A DNA stretch of 64,000 bases from JAIEOG01 sp964611895 (GTDB lineage: Bacteria > Bdellovibrionota > FAC87 > UBA2466): the NCBI GenBank assembly GCA_964611895.1, contig CAZTDN010000010.1, positions 1 to 64,000 of the forward strand, given 5' to 3'. A model generated the notes under the pieces. That model saw nothing but the letters and a program-made list of their open reading frames with translations. It made no database searches and was not told the DNA's origin. Shown piece by piece: positions 8,973-17,801 of the stretch. Each line of letters opens with the position of its first letter. The first letter of the stretch is position 1. The position numbers were made by a program, and so were the translations under genes.

Positions 8973-10920
8973 GCCCGGGTTTTACGACGTTCAAGGGTTT
9001 TCGAAATCGCTTCTTGTCTATGGCTTGGCTTGGAGACAAGCGCTCTAAAATGCGCTGGGCGATTTGGGGTGGAGTCAGACCCGTCGCATGTCTCTGGTGC
9101 TGCGGAGAACCGTGGTCGATAAAGACATCAGGTAGTCCTAACGCGAGAAGGGGGGTTGATATTTGTTCTTCGTGGAAAAATTCCGAAACCGCTGAACCAA
9201 ACCCTCCTCGAACGGAGTTTTCTTCAACTGTCACAAAAAGCCGGGTCTCCGAGGCCCAGCGCTTAAGCAGCGTTCCATCGAGAGGTTTAGCGAATCGAGC
9301 ATTGATAACTGCGGTGGAAATGCCCTGAGCGCTCAGAAGATTTTGCGCTTCTCGGGCAAGAGTCACCCCCACTCCAATGCCGGCGATCACCACGTCGGGT
9401 TCTGTCCCATCTGAGTGAATCAGTTCACCCTGCCCAATGGGAATGAGGTGGAGTTCCGCGTCCATTTCCACTCCGACTACTTCACCACGGGGGTAACGAA
9501 ACGCTATCGGCCCTGATTGGTGTTGAACTGCTGTGAAAATCATGTGCTGCAGCTCATTTTCATCCTTAGGGGCCATAATGACCATCCCGGGGACCGCGCG
9601 CAGGTAACTCAGATCGAACGCGCCTTGATGGGTAGCCCCATCTGCGCCGACCAAACCTCCTCGATCGAGAGCGAAGATGACCGGCAGGTTCTGCAGGGCG
9701 ACGTCATGAATGATTTGATCGTAGGCACGCTGGAGAAAAGTTGAATAAATAGCGGATACAGGCCGGAAGCCTTCTGTAGCCAACCCAGCGCAAAACAAAA
9801 CGGCATGCGCTTCGGCGATGCCCACGTCATAGCAGCGCGAGGGAAATTCTTTTTGAAATTTAGCCAATCCCGTTCCACTTGGCATGGCAGCTGTAACGGC
9901 GACGATGCGAGGATCTTGACGTGCCAGTCGTATCAGAGTGTCTGCGAAAACGTCCTGGTAGTTGAGGCGTTTCTTCTCGGTTTTTTCTAGGCCGATGTCT
10001 ATTTTGAATGGCGTGACACCATGGTACTGGAGCGGGAGCGCCTCCGCTTTGAGGTAACCTTTGCCTTTTACCGTCAGAGCATGCACGAGATAAGGCCCAC
10101 CGCTGGGTCCCTCGTCGCGAATGAACCGGAATGTTTCGAGTAGTTGTTCCATGTCGTGGCCATGGATGGGGCCAAAGTATCGAAATCCAAAACACTCAAA
10201 CAACATGCCGGGAGTAAAAAAACTTTTCGCACTCGTGCGCAGCTTGGAGAACAAACCGGTTAAGGGAATCCCGAGCTCTGAAAGGGAGCGAAAGAGAACG
10301 CGCATTTCTTTGCGAAATCTATTGTACCCAGGGTGAGTGATCGTGTGATTCACAAAATTATTCAACGCGCCGACATTGGGGTCTATCGACATGTCGTTAT
10401 CATTGAGCACGACTACGAGATTTTTTGCGGGGATATGGCCAGCATTGTTCAATGCTTCGAAAGCTAAGCCTCCCGTCATGGCCCCATCCCCAATGATAGC
10501 TATGGACAGGTGTTTGGTGCCGCTATGGCGCATCCCTTCCGCTATTCCGAGCGCTGCGGAGATAGAAGTGCTTGCATGCCCTGCGCCGAAGGCATCGTAC
10601 TCGCTCTCCGCTCGGCTGGTGAACCCACTGATGCCACCCGTTTGTCGAATGCTGGGGAAAAGGTCTCTTCGCCCCGTGAGGATTTTATGGGGGTAGGCTT
10701 GGTGCCCCACGTCCCAGACCAGTTTGTCGAGAGGGGTTTCAAAAACGGAATGCAGCGCGACCGTAAGTTCGACGCTTCCTAAATTGGATGCGAGATGCCC
10801 CCCCTTTTCCGAAACAACGCGCAATATCTCTTCACGAACTTCGTCTGCCACTTGACGTAGGCTCGCGTCGCTCAGTTTGCGCAAATCGGCGGGGCTTTTT
10901 ATCTGATCTAAAAGGGGCAT
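8956..10920 (-). CDS. dxs: 1-deoxy-D-xylulose-5-phosphate synthase
   Basis: Condenses pyruvate and glyceraldehyde 3-phosphate to DXP, the first step of the MEP isoprenoid pathway, using thiamine diphosphate. At 654 residues it is of normal length. The N-terminus has ASNLGSVELTVALH and WDVGHQAYPHKILTGR. The ThDP/Mg motif GDGAMTGG lies near residue 147. The pyrimidine domain has DRGGLVGADGATHQG near 417, followed by a transketolase C-terminal domain. It begins 9 bases after ispA and belongs to an xseB-ispA-dxs operon, a common arrangement. The 3' end overlaps the convergent lipoprotein gene by 17 bases. Confidence 0.97.
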   Translation of the reverse strand: MPLLDQIKSPADLRKLSDASLRQVADEVREEILRVVSEKGGHLASNLGSVELTVALHSVFETPLDKLVWDVGHQAYPHKILTGRRDLFPSIRQTGGISGFTSRAESEYDAFGAGHASTSISAALGIAEGMRHSGTKHLSIAIIGDGAMTGGLAFEALNNAGHIPAKNLVVVLNDNDMSIDPNVGALNNFVNHTITHPGYNRFRKEMRVLFRSLSELGIPLTGLFSKLRTSAKSFFTPGMLFECFGFRYFGPIHGHDMEQLLETFRFIRDEGPSGGPYLVHALTVKGKGYLKAEALPLQYHGVTPFKIDIGLEKTEKKRLNYQDVFADTLIRLARQDPRIVAVTAAMPSGTGLAKFQKEFPSRCYDVGIAEAHAVLFCAGLATEGFRPVSAIYSTFLQRAYDQIIHDVALQNLPVIFALDRGGLVGADGATHQGAFDLSYLRAVPGMVIMAPKDENELQHMIFTAVQHQSGPIAFRYPRGEVVGVEMDAELHLIPIGQGELIHSDGTEPDVVIAGIGVGVTLAREAQNLLSAQGISTAVINARFAKPLDGTLLKRWASETRLFVTVEENSVRGGFGSAVSEFFHEEQISTPLLALGLPDVFIDHGSPQHQRHATGLTPPQIAQRILERLSPSQAIDKKRFRKPLNVVKPGPTGLQ

Positions 10921-10929
10921 GCGTTTCGA

Positions 10930-11820
10930 TTACCGCTTTCGGTCCCGAATAAACTCGGCAATCCCGACTAAGGGCTTGCTGCGATCTCCTTCGGGGCTGA
11001 TAGCCTGTATCGCGGAATCGATCAACCGGTTTAATTTTTCACGCATTTCGGTTCTGCCCATGACTTGACCGTAGCTCGGCTTGGGCTTTTTCCTGGGACC
11101 TCGAGCGTACCGAATCGAGGGTTCCGCATCGAGTATGTCATCCGAAATTTGAAAGGCTAAGCCAATCGCTTCGCCATAGCGGCGGAGTCTCTGGAGGCGA
11201 ATCTCTTCGACGGGGATCAGCCTAGTGGGCAATAGAACAGATCCTAGAATAAGGGCTCCGGTTTTGTGAATATGGATGAATTCTAGCTCAGGAAGGCTGT
11301 AAGTAAGGTGGTCCGTGGTCACATCCAATACTTGCCCCCCAACCATGCCTCGAACGCCCGCATATTGAACCATCAAATCCAATGCGCCCAAGATTTGAGC
11401 GGGTTGGTAACGCCCGGTCGAAGACAATTGCAATACCTGTCCAAAAGCCTCAGTAAGAAGCGCATCTCCTGCAAGAATAGCCATGGCTTCACCATATTTT
11501 TTATGGCTTGAGGGCCGACCCCGACGGGTATCATCGTCATCCAAGGCGGGAAGGTCGTCGTGAATTAAAGAGTACGTGTGAATGTACTCCATCGCACATG
11601 CCGCGGGTAGAACGCTTTCAGGCGGAAGCCCAAGGCATTCCGCACTGGCCAATACCAAAAGTGGCCGCAAGCGTTTTCCGCCTCCTTCCAAGCTGTACTG
11701 CATGGCATCGAGCAAAGGCCCAAAACGCAGAGAGACGGACTGCCGAAAACGGGAGCCACTCTCGTCCAGGTAACGGTTGATTAGCTCAATGCGTGCTTCG
11801 CTGTACGCCTCGAAGTTCAT
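10930..11820 (-). CDS. ispA: Polyprenyl (farnesyl/geranylgeranyl) diphosphate synthase
   Basis: Chain-elongating prenyltransferase joining isopentenyl diphosphate to allylic diphosphates. The 296-residue protein has both Asp-rich motifs: DDLPALDDDDTRRG near residue 93 (first motif, with the two-residue insertion typical of bacterial FPP synthases) and ISDDILD near 223. GGKRLRPLLVLAS near 52 and GDALLTEAF are also typical. The start overlaps the end of xseB by 4 bases, and dxs follows, so the operon supplies and elongates isoprenoid units. Product chain length cannot be fixed from sequence alone. Confidence 0.93.
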   Translation of the reverse strand: MNFEAYSEARIELINRYLDESGSRFRQSVSLRFGPLLDAMQYSLEGGGKRLRPLLVLASAECLGLPPESVLPAACAMEYIHTYSLIHDDLPALDDDDTRRGRPSSHKKYGEAMAILAGDALLTEAFGQVLQLSSTGRYQPAQILGALDLMVQYAGVRGMVGGQVLDVTTDHLTYSLPELEFIHIHKTGALILGSVLLPTRLIPVEEIRLQRLRRYGEAIGLAFQISDDILDAEPSIRYARGPRKKPKPSYGQVMGRTEMREKLNRLIDSAIQAISPEGDRSKPLVGIAEFIRDRKR

Positions 11821-12056
11821 TTTGGCTCCTCGAAATCCGTTGCTTGGATTTCGCCTTTTTCAGTTTGCACCAACAGCTGTACCTTGCGCTCGACTTCATC
11901 GAGTTGTTTCAAGCACTCCCGCGAGAGCAAAATGCCTTTTTCAAAGGCCTTGAGCTGCTTTTCTAGGGGCTGTTCGCCCTGTTCTAATTCTCCAATAATT
12001 TTCTCTAGTTCTTGGAGGGAATCTTCGAAGGGGAGGTCTTTGTTTTTTGCTGCCAC
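11817..12056 (-). CDS. xseB: Exodeoxyribonuclease VII small subunit
   Basis: A 79-residue helical protein, the normal size for XseB. It has the characteristic LPFEDSLQELEKIIGELEQG and a central LEKQLKAFEKGILLSRECLKQLDEVERKVQ pattern spread over residues 32-62. XseB associates in several copies with XseA to degrade single-stranded DNA; xseA is not in this window. Translation appears to start at GTG 12056, and the gene overlaps ispA by 4 bases. It is the first gene of the xseB-ispA-dxs operon. Confidence 0.9.
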   Translation of the reverse strand: MAAKNKDLPFEDSLQELEKIIGELEQGEQPLEKQLKAFEKGILLSRECLKQLDEVERKVQLLVQTEKGEIQATDFEEPK

Positions 12057-12165
12057 CGGCGAAGATTAAAATGAGGTGGCGATAGAGTCAAACAACGCGA
12101 AACCGGTTCGTTGCATTGACAAGGTTACCGCCGCACCGTTAGCGTTCTAAAACTGAGGGGGGATC

Positions 12166-13308
12166 ATGCGCAAATCTTTTGAAATTCTAGGAGTTTTCCT
12201 GTTTCTAGGGGCCGTTTTGGTCGGGTGCACCCAAAGCGGGGGAAATGCGAATGAAATCCTGATTGGGGAGTATGGGTCCATGACAGGGTCAGAAAGCTCC
12301 TTTGGAGTCTCGACCCACAACGGCCTGGAGATCGCGATTGCTGAAGTCAACGAGGCGGGGGGCATTGGCGGCAAGAAGCTACGGCTGATCTCCTACGATG
12401 ATCAAGGCAAGTCCGAAGAAGCGGTGACTGCTATCACCAAGCTGATCACGAAAGATCGAGTGTCTTTGGTGATAGGAGAGGTCGCAAGTTCGCGCTCCAT
12501 TGCCGCAGGCGCCATTGCACAACAATACAAAATTCCAATGATCAGTCCGGCAAGCACCAATCCGAAAGTCACGCAATTGGGCGATTACGTTTTTCGAGTG
12601 TGCTTCATCGATCCCTTTCAGGGAAAAGTGATGGCTCGTTTCGCTATTGAGAACCTGAAAAAGAAAAAAGCAGCGATTCTGCGGGATATTCGAGCCGACT
12701 ACAGCGTAGGGCTCGCAGATTTTTTCTCAAAAGAGTTCAAGGCAATGGGCGGTGAAATCGTCAAAGACGTCGCATATTCAACGGGTGACGTGGATTTTAA
12801 ATCTCAGCTTACGGGAATCCGTTCGGCAAAACCCGACGTTGTATTTATTCCAGGGTACTACACCGAAGTAGGTTTGATCGCTCGGCAGGCAAAAGACCTG
12901 GGCTTGGGCGCTGCGCTTCTTGGGGGCGATGGTTGGGATAGCGACAAGCTGACCGAAATCGGTGGAGACGCTATTGGTGGGCACTATTTTAGTAACCACT
13001 ATTCCTCGGAAGATCAGCGGCCATCGGTTCAGGCCTTTATCAAGAAATATCGGGCAAAACACGGCGAAACTCCCGACAGCATGGCCGTTCTTGCGTATGA
13101 CGCTGCTCAAGTTGCCATCCACGCGCTCAAGAGTGCTAAAGATCACTCTCCCAAGGCCATCCGAGATGCCATCGCCCAAACCAAAGGCGTTCCTGGGGTG
13201 ACGGGAGATATCACCTTGAATGAAAACCGCGACGCGGTGAAGCCCGCAGTGGTCATGCAAGTGGCGGGACGCCAGCGTTATAGTTACGTTACGACGATTA
13301 ACCCCTAG
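12166..13308 (+). CDS. livJ: Branched-chain amino acid ABC transporter, substrate-binding lipoprotein
   Basis: A 380-residue periplasmic binding protein of the LivJ/LivK (type I) fold, tethered by a lipobox (LVGC, Cys near residue 21). Recognisable segments are GEYGSMTGSESSFG after the anchor, GIEIAIAEVNEAGGIGG-like residues about 50-66, and SPASTNPKVTQLGDYVFR near residue 128. It starts at ATG 12166 behind GAGGGGGG. A TTGACA at 12116-12121 could be a -35 box, but the matching -10 is poor. It is the first gene of a livJHMGF operon and delivers Leu/Ile/Val or a related amphipathic ligand to the LivHM channel. Confidence 0.92.
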   Translation: MRKSFEILGVFLFLGAVLVGCTQSGGNANEILIGEYGSMTGSESSFGVSTHNGLEIAIAEVNEAGGIGGKKLRLISYDDQGKSEEAVTAITKLITKDRVSLVIGEVASSRSIAAGAIAQQYKIPMISPASTNPKVTQLGDYVFRVCFIDPFQGKVMARFAIENLKKKKAAILRDIRADYSVGLADFFSKEFKAMGGEIVKDVAYSTGDVDFKSQLTGIRSAKPDVVFIPGYYTEVGLIARQAKDLGLGAALLGGDGWDSDKLTEIGGDAIGGHYFSNHYSSEDQRPSVQAFIKKYRAKHGETPDSMAVLAYDAAQVAIHALKSAKDHSPKAIRDAIAQTKGVPGVTGDITLNENRDAVKPAVVMQVAGRQRYSYVTTINP

Positions 13309-13329
13309 TTCAGTAGTAGCGAGTTTGGG

Positions 13330-14235
13330 TTGCAAGCGTTTCTTCAAAATCTAATCAACGGTCTGGCTTTGGGCGGAGTCTATGCGCTTGTGGCATTGGG
13401 CTACACCATGGTCTACGGCATTTTGCAGTTTATCAATTTTGCCCATAGTGAAATCTTCATGTTGGGAGCTTTTGCGGGTTTATTCATCGCCCAAGCGTTT
13501 ACCGGTGCTGAAGCGCCGTTCGTCGTGCAAAGTGCCGTGATGCTGGGGAGCATGCTGGCGTGCATGCTTGCGGGATTCTTGGTGGAGCGCCTTGCATATC
13601 GACCATTGCGCTCGGCTCCTCGGTTGAATGTTCTCATTACCGCCGTGGGGGTTTCACTCCTGCTTCAGAACGTCACTCAGCTGCAGTTTGGTTCCACGCC
13701 GCGGTTTTTTCCGTCGATTGTGCCGACAGTGCAGTACTACCCTTGGGTTGGATCGGATCTGGTGCTGACAAACATCCAGCTCATAGTCATTGGCGTTTCC
13801 GCCTTATTGGTATTGGGTCTCACTTTGCTCGTACACCGTACGAAGCTCGGCACAGCGATGCGAGCAGTCAGTTTTGACATCGAAGTGGCAAGCCTAATGG
13901 GCATTCCCACGGATCGGGTAATTATATTTACTTTTTTGATCGGCTCCTCGTTAGCGGGATGTGCGGCGGTACTCTACGGCTTGAGTTACCCAAAGATCGA
14001 ACCCATGATGGGCGTGTGGATCGGGATGAAGGCCTTTGTCGCAGCGGTTTTTGGCGGCATTGGAAGCATTGCTGGTGCTGCGGTAGGGGGACTCGTTTTG
14101 GGACTAGCAGAGTCTTTCACTGTTTATTACGTCTCCTCGACTTTTCGTGACGCAATCGCTTTTGCACTATTGATCCTGGTCTTACTTTTTAAGCCGGGCG
14201 GCTTGTTTGGTGTGAATCGAAAGGAGAAGGTTTGA
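13330..14235 (+). CDS. livH: Branched-chain amino acid ABC transporter permease LivH
   Basis: A 301-residue inner-membrane permease with about eight hydrophobic helices. Family hallmarks are NGLALGGVYALVALGYTMVY and ILQFINFAHSEIFMLGA at the N-terminus, and KAFVAAVFGGIGSIAGAAVG near residue 235, the EAA-like loop that contacts the ATPases. The start is a TTG at 13330. No Met start exists in a suitable place, and the family N-terminus begins here. It follows livJ by 21 bases and overlaps livM as TTGA. Confidence 0.93.
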   Translation: MQAFLQNLINGLALGGVYALVALGYTMVYGILQFINFAHSEIFMLGAFAGLFIAQAFTGAEAPFVVQSAVMLGSMLACMLAGFLVERLAYRPLRSAPRLNVLITAVGVSLLLQNVTQLQFGSTPRFFPSIVPTVQYYPWVGSDLVLTNIQLIVIGVSALLVLGLTLLVHRTKLGTAMRAVSFDIEVASLMGIPTDRVIIFTFLIGSSLAGCAAVLYGLSYPKIEPMMGVWIGMKAFVAAVFGGIGSIAGAAVGGLVLGLAESFTVYYVSSTFRDAIAFALLILVLLFKPGGLFGVNRKEKV

Positions 14236-15194
14236 AGTCTCCTCTTTTCCCTCAGCTCGGAGTGGTCCTTTTCTTCGTTATCGTACTTTGGGCGATCGAC
14301 AGTCTGCTCACGGGTTTTATGAACCCCTATTACTTGCGAGTTCTAGTCAACTGCGGAATCGCCGGGATTCTTGCGTTGAGTTTAAACCTCATCAACGGTT
14401 GTGCCGGACAGTTTTCGTTAGGGCACGCGGGATTTATGGCAGTGGGAGCCTATGTCAGCGCGGGTTTGACGACGGTTTTTCCGGCAGGCGAGTTTGCGGC
14501 GACTGATTTAGGAGTGGGGATCGCGATTGGCTTGGGTGGGGCTGTTGCGGGTGGCGTTGGCTACCTGGTCGGGCTTCCCTCGCTGCGACTTCGGGGGGAT
14601 TACTTAGCGATTGTTACTCTCGGCTTCAGCGAAATGATTCGGGTAGTTTTTCTGAATATAAATGCTCTTGGGGGCGCTCGAGGAATGTACGGAATCCCCG
14701 CGCGTGTGGGATTTTTCTGGGTGTTTCTTTGGATGGCGTTCACTTTTGTCTGTTTGAACCGTCTGCTGAAGTCGTCGCGGGGTAGAGCGATTTTTTCGTT
14801 GCGTGATGATGAGATCGCAGCGCAGGCCATGGGAGTGGAAATCAGCCACTTTAAAGTGGTTAGCTTTGCAATCAGTTCTTTTTTTGCCGGCATCGCGGGT
14901 GGGTTGTTCGCGCATTACCAAGGATTTATTGATCCCCAGTCGTTTGATTTCAGTCGCTCCGTTTTGGTGGTGATCATGGTGGTACTCGGGGGGATGGGAA
15001 GTCTTTCGGGAGCTGTGCTTGGTGCCTTTATTGTAACTGTGCTTCCCGAAGTGTTACGGGCATTTGAACAGTATCGCTTGGTCATCTTCCCTCTGTTGTT
15101 GATATTAATGATGTTGCTGCGCCCCATGGGAATTCTGGGACACCGAGAGCTTTGGCAGTTTCTTCCACTGTCGTTCCTGAGGAAGAAGCGATGA
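14232..15194 (+). CDS. livM: Branched-chain amino acid ABC transporter permease LivM
   Basis: A 320-residue permease partner of LivH. Typical segments are LALSLNLINGCAGQFSLGHA near residue 50, LPSLRLRGDYLAIVTLGF near 118 and MVVLGGMGSLSGAVLGA near 250. There are about ten hydrophobic stretches. Translation probably starts at TTG 14232, overlapping the LivH stop (TTGA), with AAGGAG seven bases upstream. The end overlaps livG as ATGA, implying translational coupling through the operon. Confidence 0.93.
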   Translation: MKSPLFPQLGVVLFFVIVLWAIDSLLTGFMNPYYLRVLVNCGIAGILALSLNLINGCAGQFSLGHAGFMAVGAYVSAGLTTVFPAGEFAATDLGVGIAIGLGGAVAGGVGYLVGLPSLRLRGDYLAIVTLGFSEMIRVVFLNINALGGARGMYGIPARVGFFWVFLWMAFTFVCLNRLLKSSRGRAIFSLRDDEIAAQAMGVEISHFKVVSFAISSFFAGIAGGLFAHYQGFIDPQSFDFSRSVLVVIMVVLGGMGSLSGAVLGAFIVTVLPEVLRAFEQYRLVIFPLLLILMMLLRPMGILGHRELWQFLPLSFLRKKR

Positions 15195-15958
15195 CTGCCC
15201 CCATTCTTAAAGTAGAGCAGCTTAGCATTGCATTCGGTGGGCTCAAGGCCGTAGCCGGTTTCGATATCAGTCTTGGTATGGGGTCTCTGCAGGGGCTTAT
15301 TGGTCCCAATGGAGCAGGAAAGACAACGGTTTTCAATTTGCTCTCTGGCATTTATCAGCCCGACAGCGGCCGTTTTGAATTAGAAGGAAAAAACTTGCTC
15401 CGCGCTTCACCCGACGCTGTTTGCCGTGCCGGAATTGCACGGACGTTTCAGAATATTCGGGTGTTCAGCCATTTGAGCGTTTTAGAAAACGTACTGGTGG
15501 GTTTTCATTCCTCTGTCCGCTACGGGTATGGGGCATTGCTTCTGCGAACCACCGCCTTTAGGGACGAAGAAAAAGCTCTCGAAGAGAAGGCGTTTGAACT
15601 TTTACGAAGAGTGGGACTTGAAGGTCGAGCCCTGAGCACCGCTAGAGATTTGAGTTATGGAGACCAACGCCGATTAGAGATAGCGCGAGCGTTAGCCACT
15701 CGGCCCAAAGTGCTGTTGCTCGACGAGCCTGCAGCGGGGCTCAACACTTCAGAAAAAGCCGAATTGATGGGGCTCATTGCCAAGATTCGGGAGGATTTTG
15801 GGGTGGGGATATTGGTTATCGAGCACGATATGAAGCTCATTATGGGCATCTGTGAACGCATTACCGTTTTGGATCATGGGGAGATTATCGCAGTGGGTAC
15901 TCCCAGAGAAATTCAAGCCAATCCTAAAGTGATTGAAGCCTATTTGGGAGTGGCGTGA
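15191..15958 (+). CDS. livG: Branched-chain amino acid ABC transporter ATPase LivG
   Basis: A 255-residue ABC ATPase. ATG 15191 overlaps the livM stop (ATGA) and is preferred to an upstream in-frame start inside livM. Walker A GPNGAGKTT lies near residue 38, the ABC signature LSYGDQRRLEIA near 153 and Walker B VLLLDEPAAGLN near 173. The LivG-specific AGIARTFQNIRVF is present. It powers uptake with LivF on the cytoplasmic face of LivHM. Confidence 0.95.
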   Translation: MTAPILKVEQLSIAFGGLKAVAGFDISLGMGSLQGLIGPNGAGKTTVFNLLSGIYQPDSGRFELEGKNLLRASPDAVCRAGIARTFQNIRVFSHLSVLENVLVGFHSSVRYGYGALLLRTTAFRDEEKALEEKAFELLRRVGLEGRALSTARDLSYGDQRRLEIARALATRPKVLLLDEPAAGLNTSEKAELMGLIAKIREDFGVGILVIEHDMKLIMGICERITVLDHGEIIAVGTPREIQANPKVIEAYLGVA

Positions 15959-16653
15959 TGCTCGTAATGGAGAAAATCCAAGCTGGCTACGGAGCCTGTG
16001 CGGTCCTAAAGCAATTCGATTTGCACGTGGACCGCGGCGAAACTGTCGCCTTAATTGGAGCGAACGGAGCCGGCAAAACTACGGTGCTTCGAACTGTTTC
16101 GGCTTTGCTCAGGCCATGGCAGGGACGGGTGCTTTTTGATGGCAAAGATATTACCCGATTGAAACCCCATGCGATCGTAGGGTTGGGTCTATGCCATGTT
16201 CCGGAGCGACGCGGAATCTTTGCTAACCTGACTGTCTACGAAAACTTGCTCATCGGAGGGTACAGGCAGCGTCTCAGTCCAAAGGATTTTGAGCAAGTGT
16301 ACGCGATTTTCCCCATTCTCAAAGAACGTCGCAATCAATCCGCTGGCACACTTTCGGGTGGAGAACAGCAAATGCTCGCGATCAGTCGAGCACTCCTATC
16401 ACGCCCGAGATTATTGCTTTTGGATGAACCCTCATTGGGGCTCGCGCCCCAAATCACTCGGACCATTTTCGATACCATTCAGCGCATTGCTGCTGCCGGC
16501 ACGACCGTGTTGCTCGTAGAACAAAATGCACATGCTGCGTTACGTATCAGTCAACGCGCCTACGTGCTCGAAGTAGGCGAGGTCCGATTTTCAGGTCCCT
16601 CGGCCCAGCTTCGCGAGAACGATGAAGTCAAACGTGCCTACCTAGGTGAGTAG
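15958..16653 (+). CDS. livF: Branched-chain amino acid ABC transporter ATPase LivF
   Basis: A 231-residue ABC ATPase closing the liv operon. Walker A GANGAGKTT lies near residue 34, the LivF-typical LCHVPERRGIF near 80, signature LSGGEQQMLAI near 134 and Walker B LLLLDEPSLGLAP near 152. ATG 15958 overlaps the livG stop as TGATG with GGGAG upstream; a GTG at 15955 is the alternative. No clear terminator follows. The next 150 bases hold no gene. Confidence 0.95.
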   Translation: MLVMEKIQAGYGACAVLKQFDLHVDRGETVALIGANGAGKTTVLRTVSALLRPWQGRVLFDGKDITRLKPHAIVGLGLCHVPERRGIFANLTVYENLLIGGYRQRLSPKDFEQVYAIFPILKERRNQSAGTLSGGEQQMLAISRALLSRPRLLLLDEPSLGLAPQITRTIFDTIQRIAAAGTTVLLVEQNAHAALRISQRAYVLEVGEVRFSGPSAQLRENDEVKRAYLGE

Positions 16654-16805
16654 TTGTTCAGATCTGACGCCTTTTACTGACAAAATTGACCGATTTCAGA
16701 GGCGGGCCGGCTGGGGCGTGCAGTTTTACTCCTGTTGCTTGTTGGTACAGCCATTGCAAATGCAGTCCTTTGTCGCCAATGACGGCGTCGCGTGTGGAGG
16801 AAATA

Positions 16806-17270
16806 ATGAAAGCTAGATTCTTGTTGGTATTGGCTCTATTACCCGTTGCGTCTTTCGGTGCGGGAATTCATATCGGTGGATCAGAAATCATTCGGATTGA
16901 TGACGATTCGGACTTGGTAATCGAAGCCAACGGCGCTGCCTCTTTGGCAAATTTGAGGCGGGAAAATCGCATCTTGTACCGTCGGATCGCTCGCCTTGAA
17001 GCAGCCGTTCGCCAATTGCAATCCAAGACTTTCAATTTAGAAATGAACGCTGCAGAAAACTCTGTCGGCAATGTCGTCGGGTCTGCACTTCAAGCCTTTG
17101 CTAAGCCCATCGCAGCGAAAGAATTCACCTGTTACCTACAAACTACTTTTGAGGGCACGGTAATGGGTAAAGGGGGAAGTGAAGCAGAAGCAAAAGCAAA
17201 TACTCTCCAAGCTTGTGACAAAAAGAACGGCGGATTTAGCTGCCGGGCTGACAAAGTCCAGTGCTCCTAG
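16806..17270 (+). CDS. Small secreted protein with coiled coil and Cys-rich tail
   Basis: A 154-residue protein. ATG 16806 is fixed by GGAGG five bases upstream and by the signal peptide that starts there (MKARFLLVLALLPVASFGAG). Residues about 40-75 form a short coiled coil (LRRENRILYRRIARLEAAV). The C-terminal 50 residues contain four cysteines (FTCYLQ, QACDKK, FSCRADKVQC) and are probably disulfide-bonded. Family unknown to me. It stands alone between livF and a convergent zinc-ribbon gene, with a hairpin at 17291-17324 after it. Confidence 0.7.
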   Translation: MKARFLLVLALLPVASFGAGIHIGGSEIIRIDDDSDLVIEANGAASLANLRRENRILYRRIARLEAAVRQLQSKTFNLEMNAAENSVGNVVGSALQAFAKPIAAKEFTCYLQTTFEGTVMGKGGSEAEAKANTLQACDKKNGGFSCRADKVQCS

Positions 17271-17290
17271 CAAGCCAATCTGTGTGGCAT

Positions 17291-17324
17291 AACGGCGCTT
17301 TGGGCAAAGGCCTGGAGCGCCGTT
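17291..17324. terminator. Hairpin between convergent genes (probable bidirectional terminator)
   Basis: AACGGCGCT at 17291-17299 is a perfect 9-base inverted match to AGCGCCGTT at 17316-17324, with a 16-base loop. It fills the 55-base space between two convergent stops. A weak T-rich tail (ACTATTT) follows on the plus side only. Confidence 0.5.
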
Positions 17325-17325
17325 A

Positions 17326-17772
17326 CTATTTCGAGCCCATCGCGTGGACTAGAATTTTTTCTCCGTCTCGAAATAGAACTGCCATTTTGGTGGGGGAGCG
17401 CATTTCTTCAACCAAACCCAGGCCGAAGGTAGGGTGCTGGACCACTTGGCCAACTAGGAAAGTATGGGTGGCCTGATAGGGAAAGGAATCTGCCGAGGTC
17501 TTTTTGGACATTTTCTGTTCCCAGAGTTCCGCTACACGAATGACTTGTTTTGGGGCGGAGGAACGAGAGGTTCCGGTTTTTCGAATGGGTACCGCATTCC
17601 CTGTAAGTTTGTATTTGTGAACGCCCTTGCAAGTTTTGCACTGGACCTTGGACGGTTTTCCATCCAGCATGGACACAATGACATGGGCCAGTTCCATTCG
17701 GCATTTGGTACAAAAAGAGAGGGTGTCTCCCCCTACTTTGGGTGATCCATACAGCTGTGTGACGGAATTCAT
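17326..17772 (-). CDS. Zinc-ribbon protein with UvrD/PcrA-C-terminal-like domain
   Basis: A 148-residue cytosolic protein. The N-terminus has a CxxC-n-CxxC zinc ribbon (FCTKCRMEL and VQCKTCKGVHKYKL, about residues 20-55). A basic linker (PIRKTGTSRSSAPK) leads to a C-terminal segment, VGQVVQHPTFGLGLVEEM, plus KMAVLFRDGEKILVH. This resembles the small beta-barrel at the C-terminus of PcrA/UvrD helicases that binds RNA polymerase. ATG 17772 is preferred because the earlier in-frame ATG at 17808 would overlap the divergent thioredoxin gene. A nucleic-acid or RNA-polymerase binding role is inference. Confidence 0.65.
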   Translation of the reverse strand: MNSVTQLYGSPKVGGDTLSFCTKCRMELAHVIVSMLDGKPSKVQCKTCKGVHKYKLTGNAVPIRKTGTSRSSAPKQVIRVAELWEQKMSKKTSADSFPYQATHTFLVGQVVQHPTFGLGLVEEMRSPTKMAVLFRDGEKILVHAMGSK

Positions 17773-17801
17773 GCCCCCGAAAATAGAGCAGAGCGTGACG
17801 C

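Noticed and set aside
12116..12144. Promoter for livJ (TTGACA)
   Set aside because: The -35 is perfect, but no acceptable -10 occurs at 16-18 bases (TTAGCG), so it was not listed as a feature.
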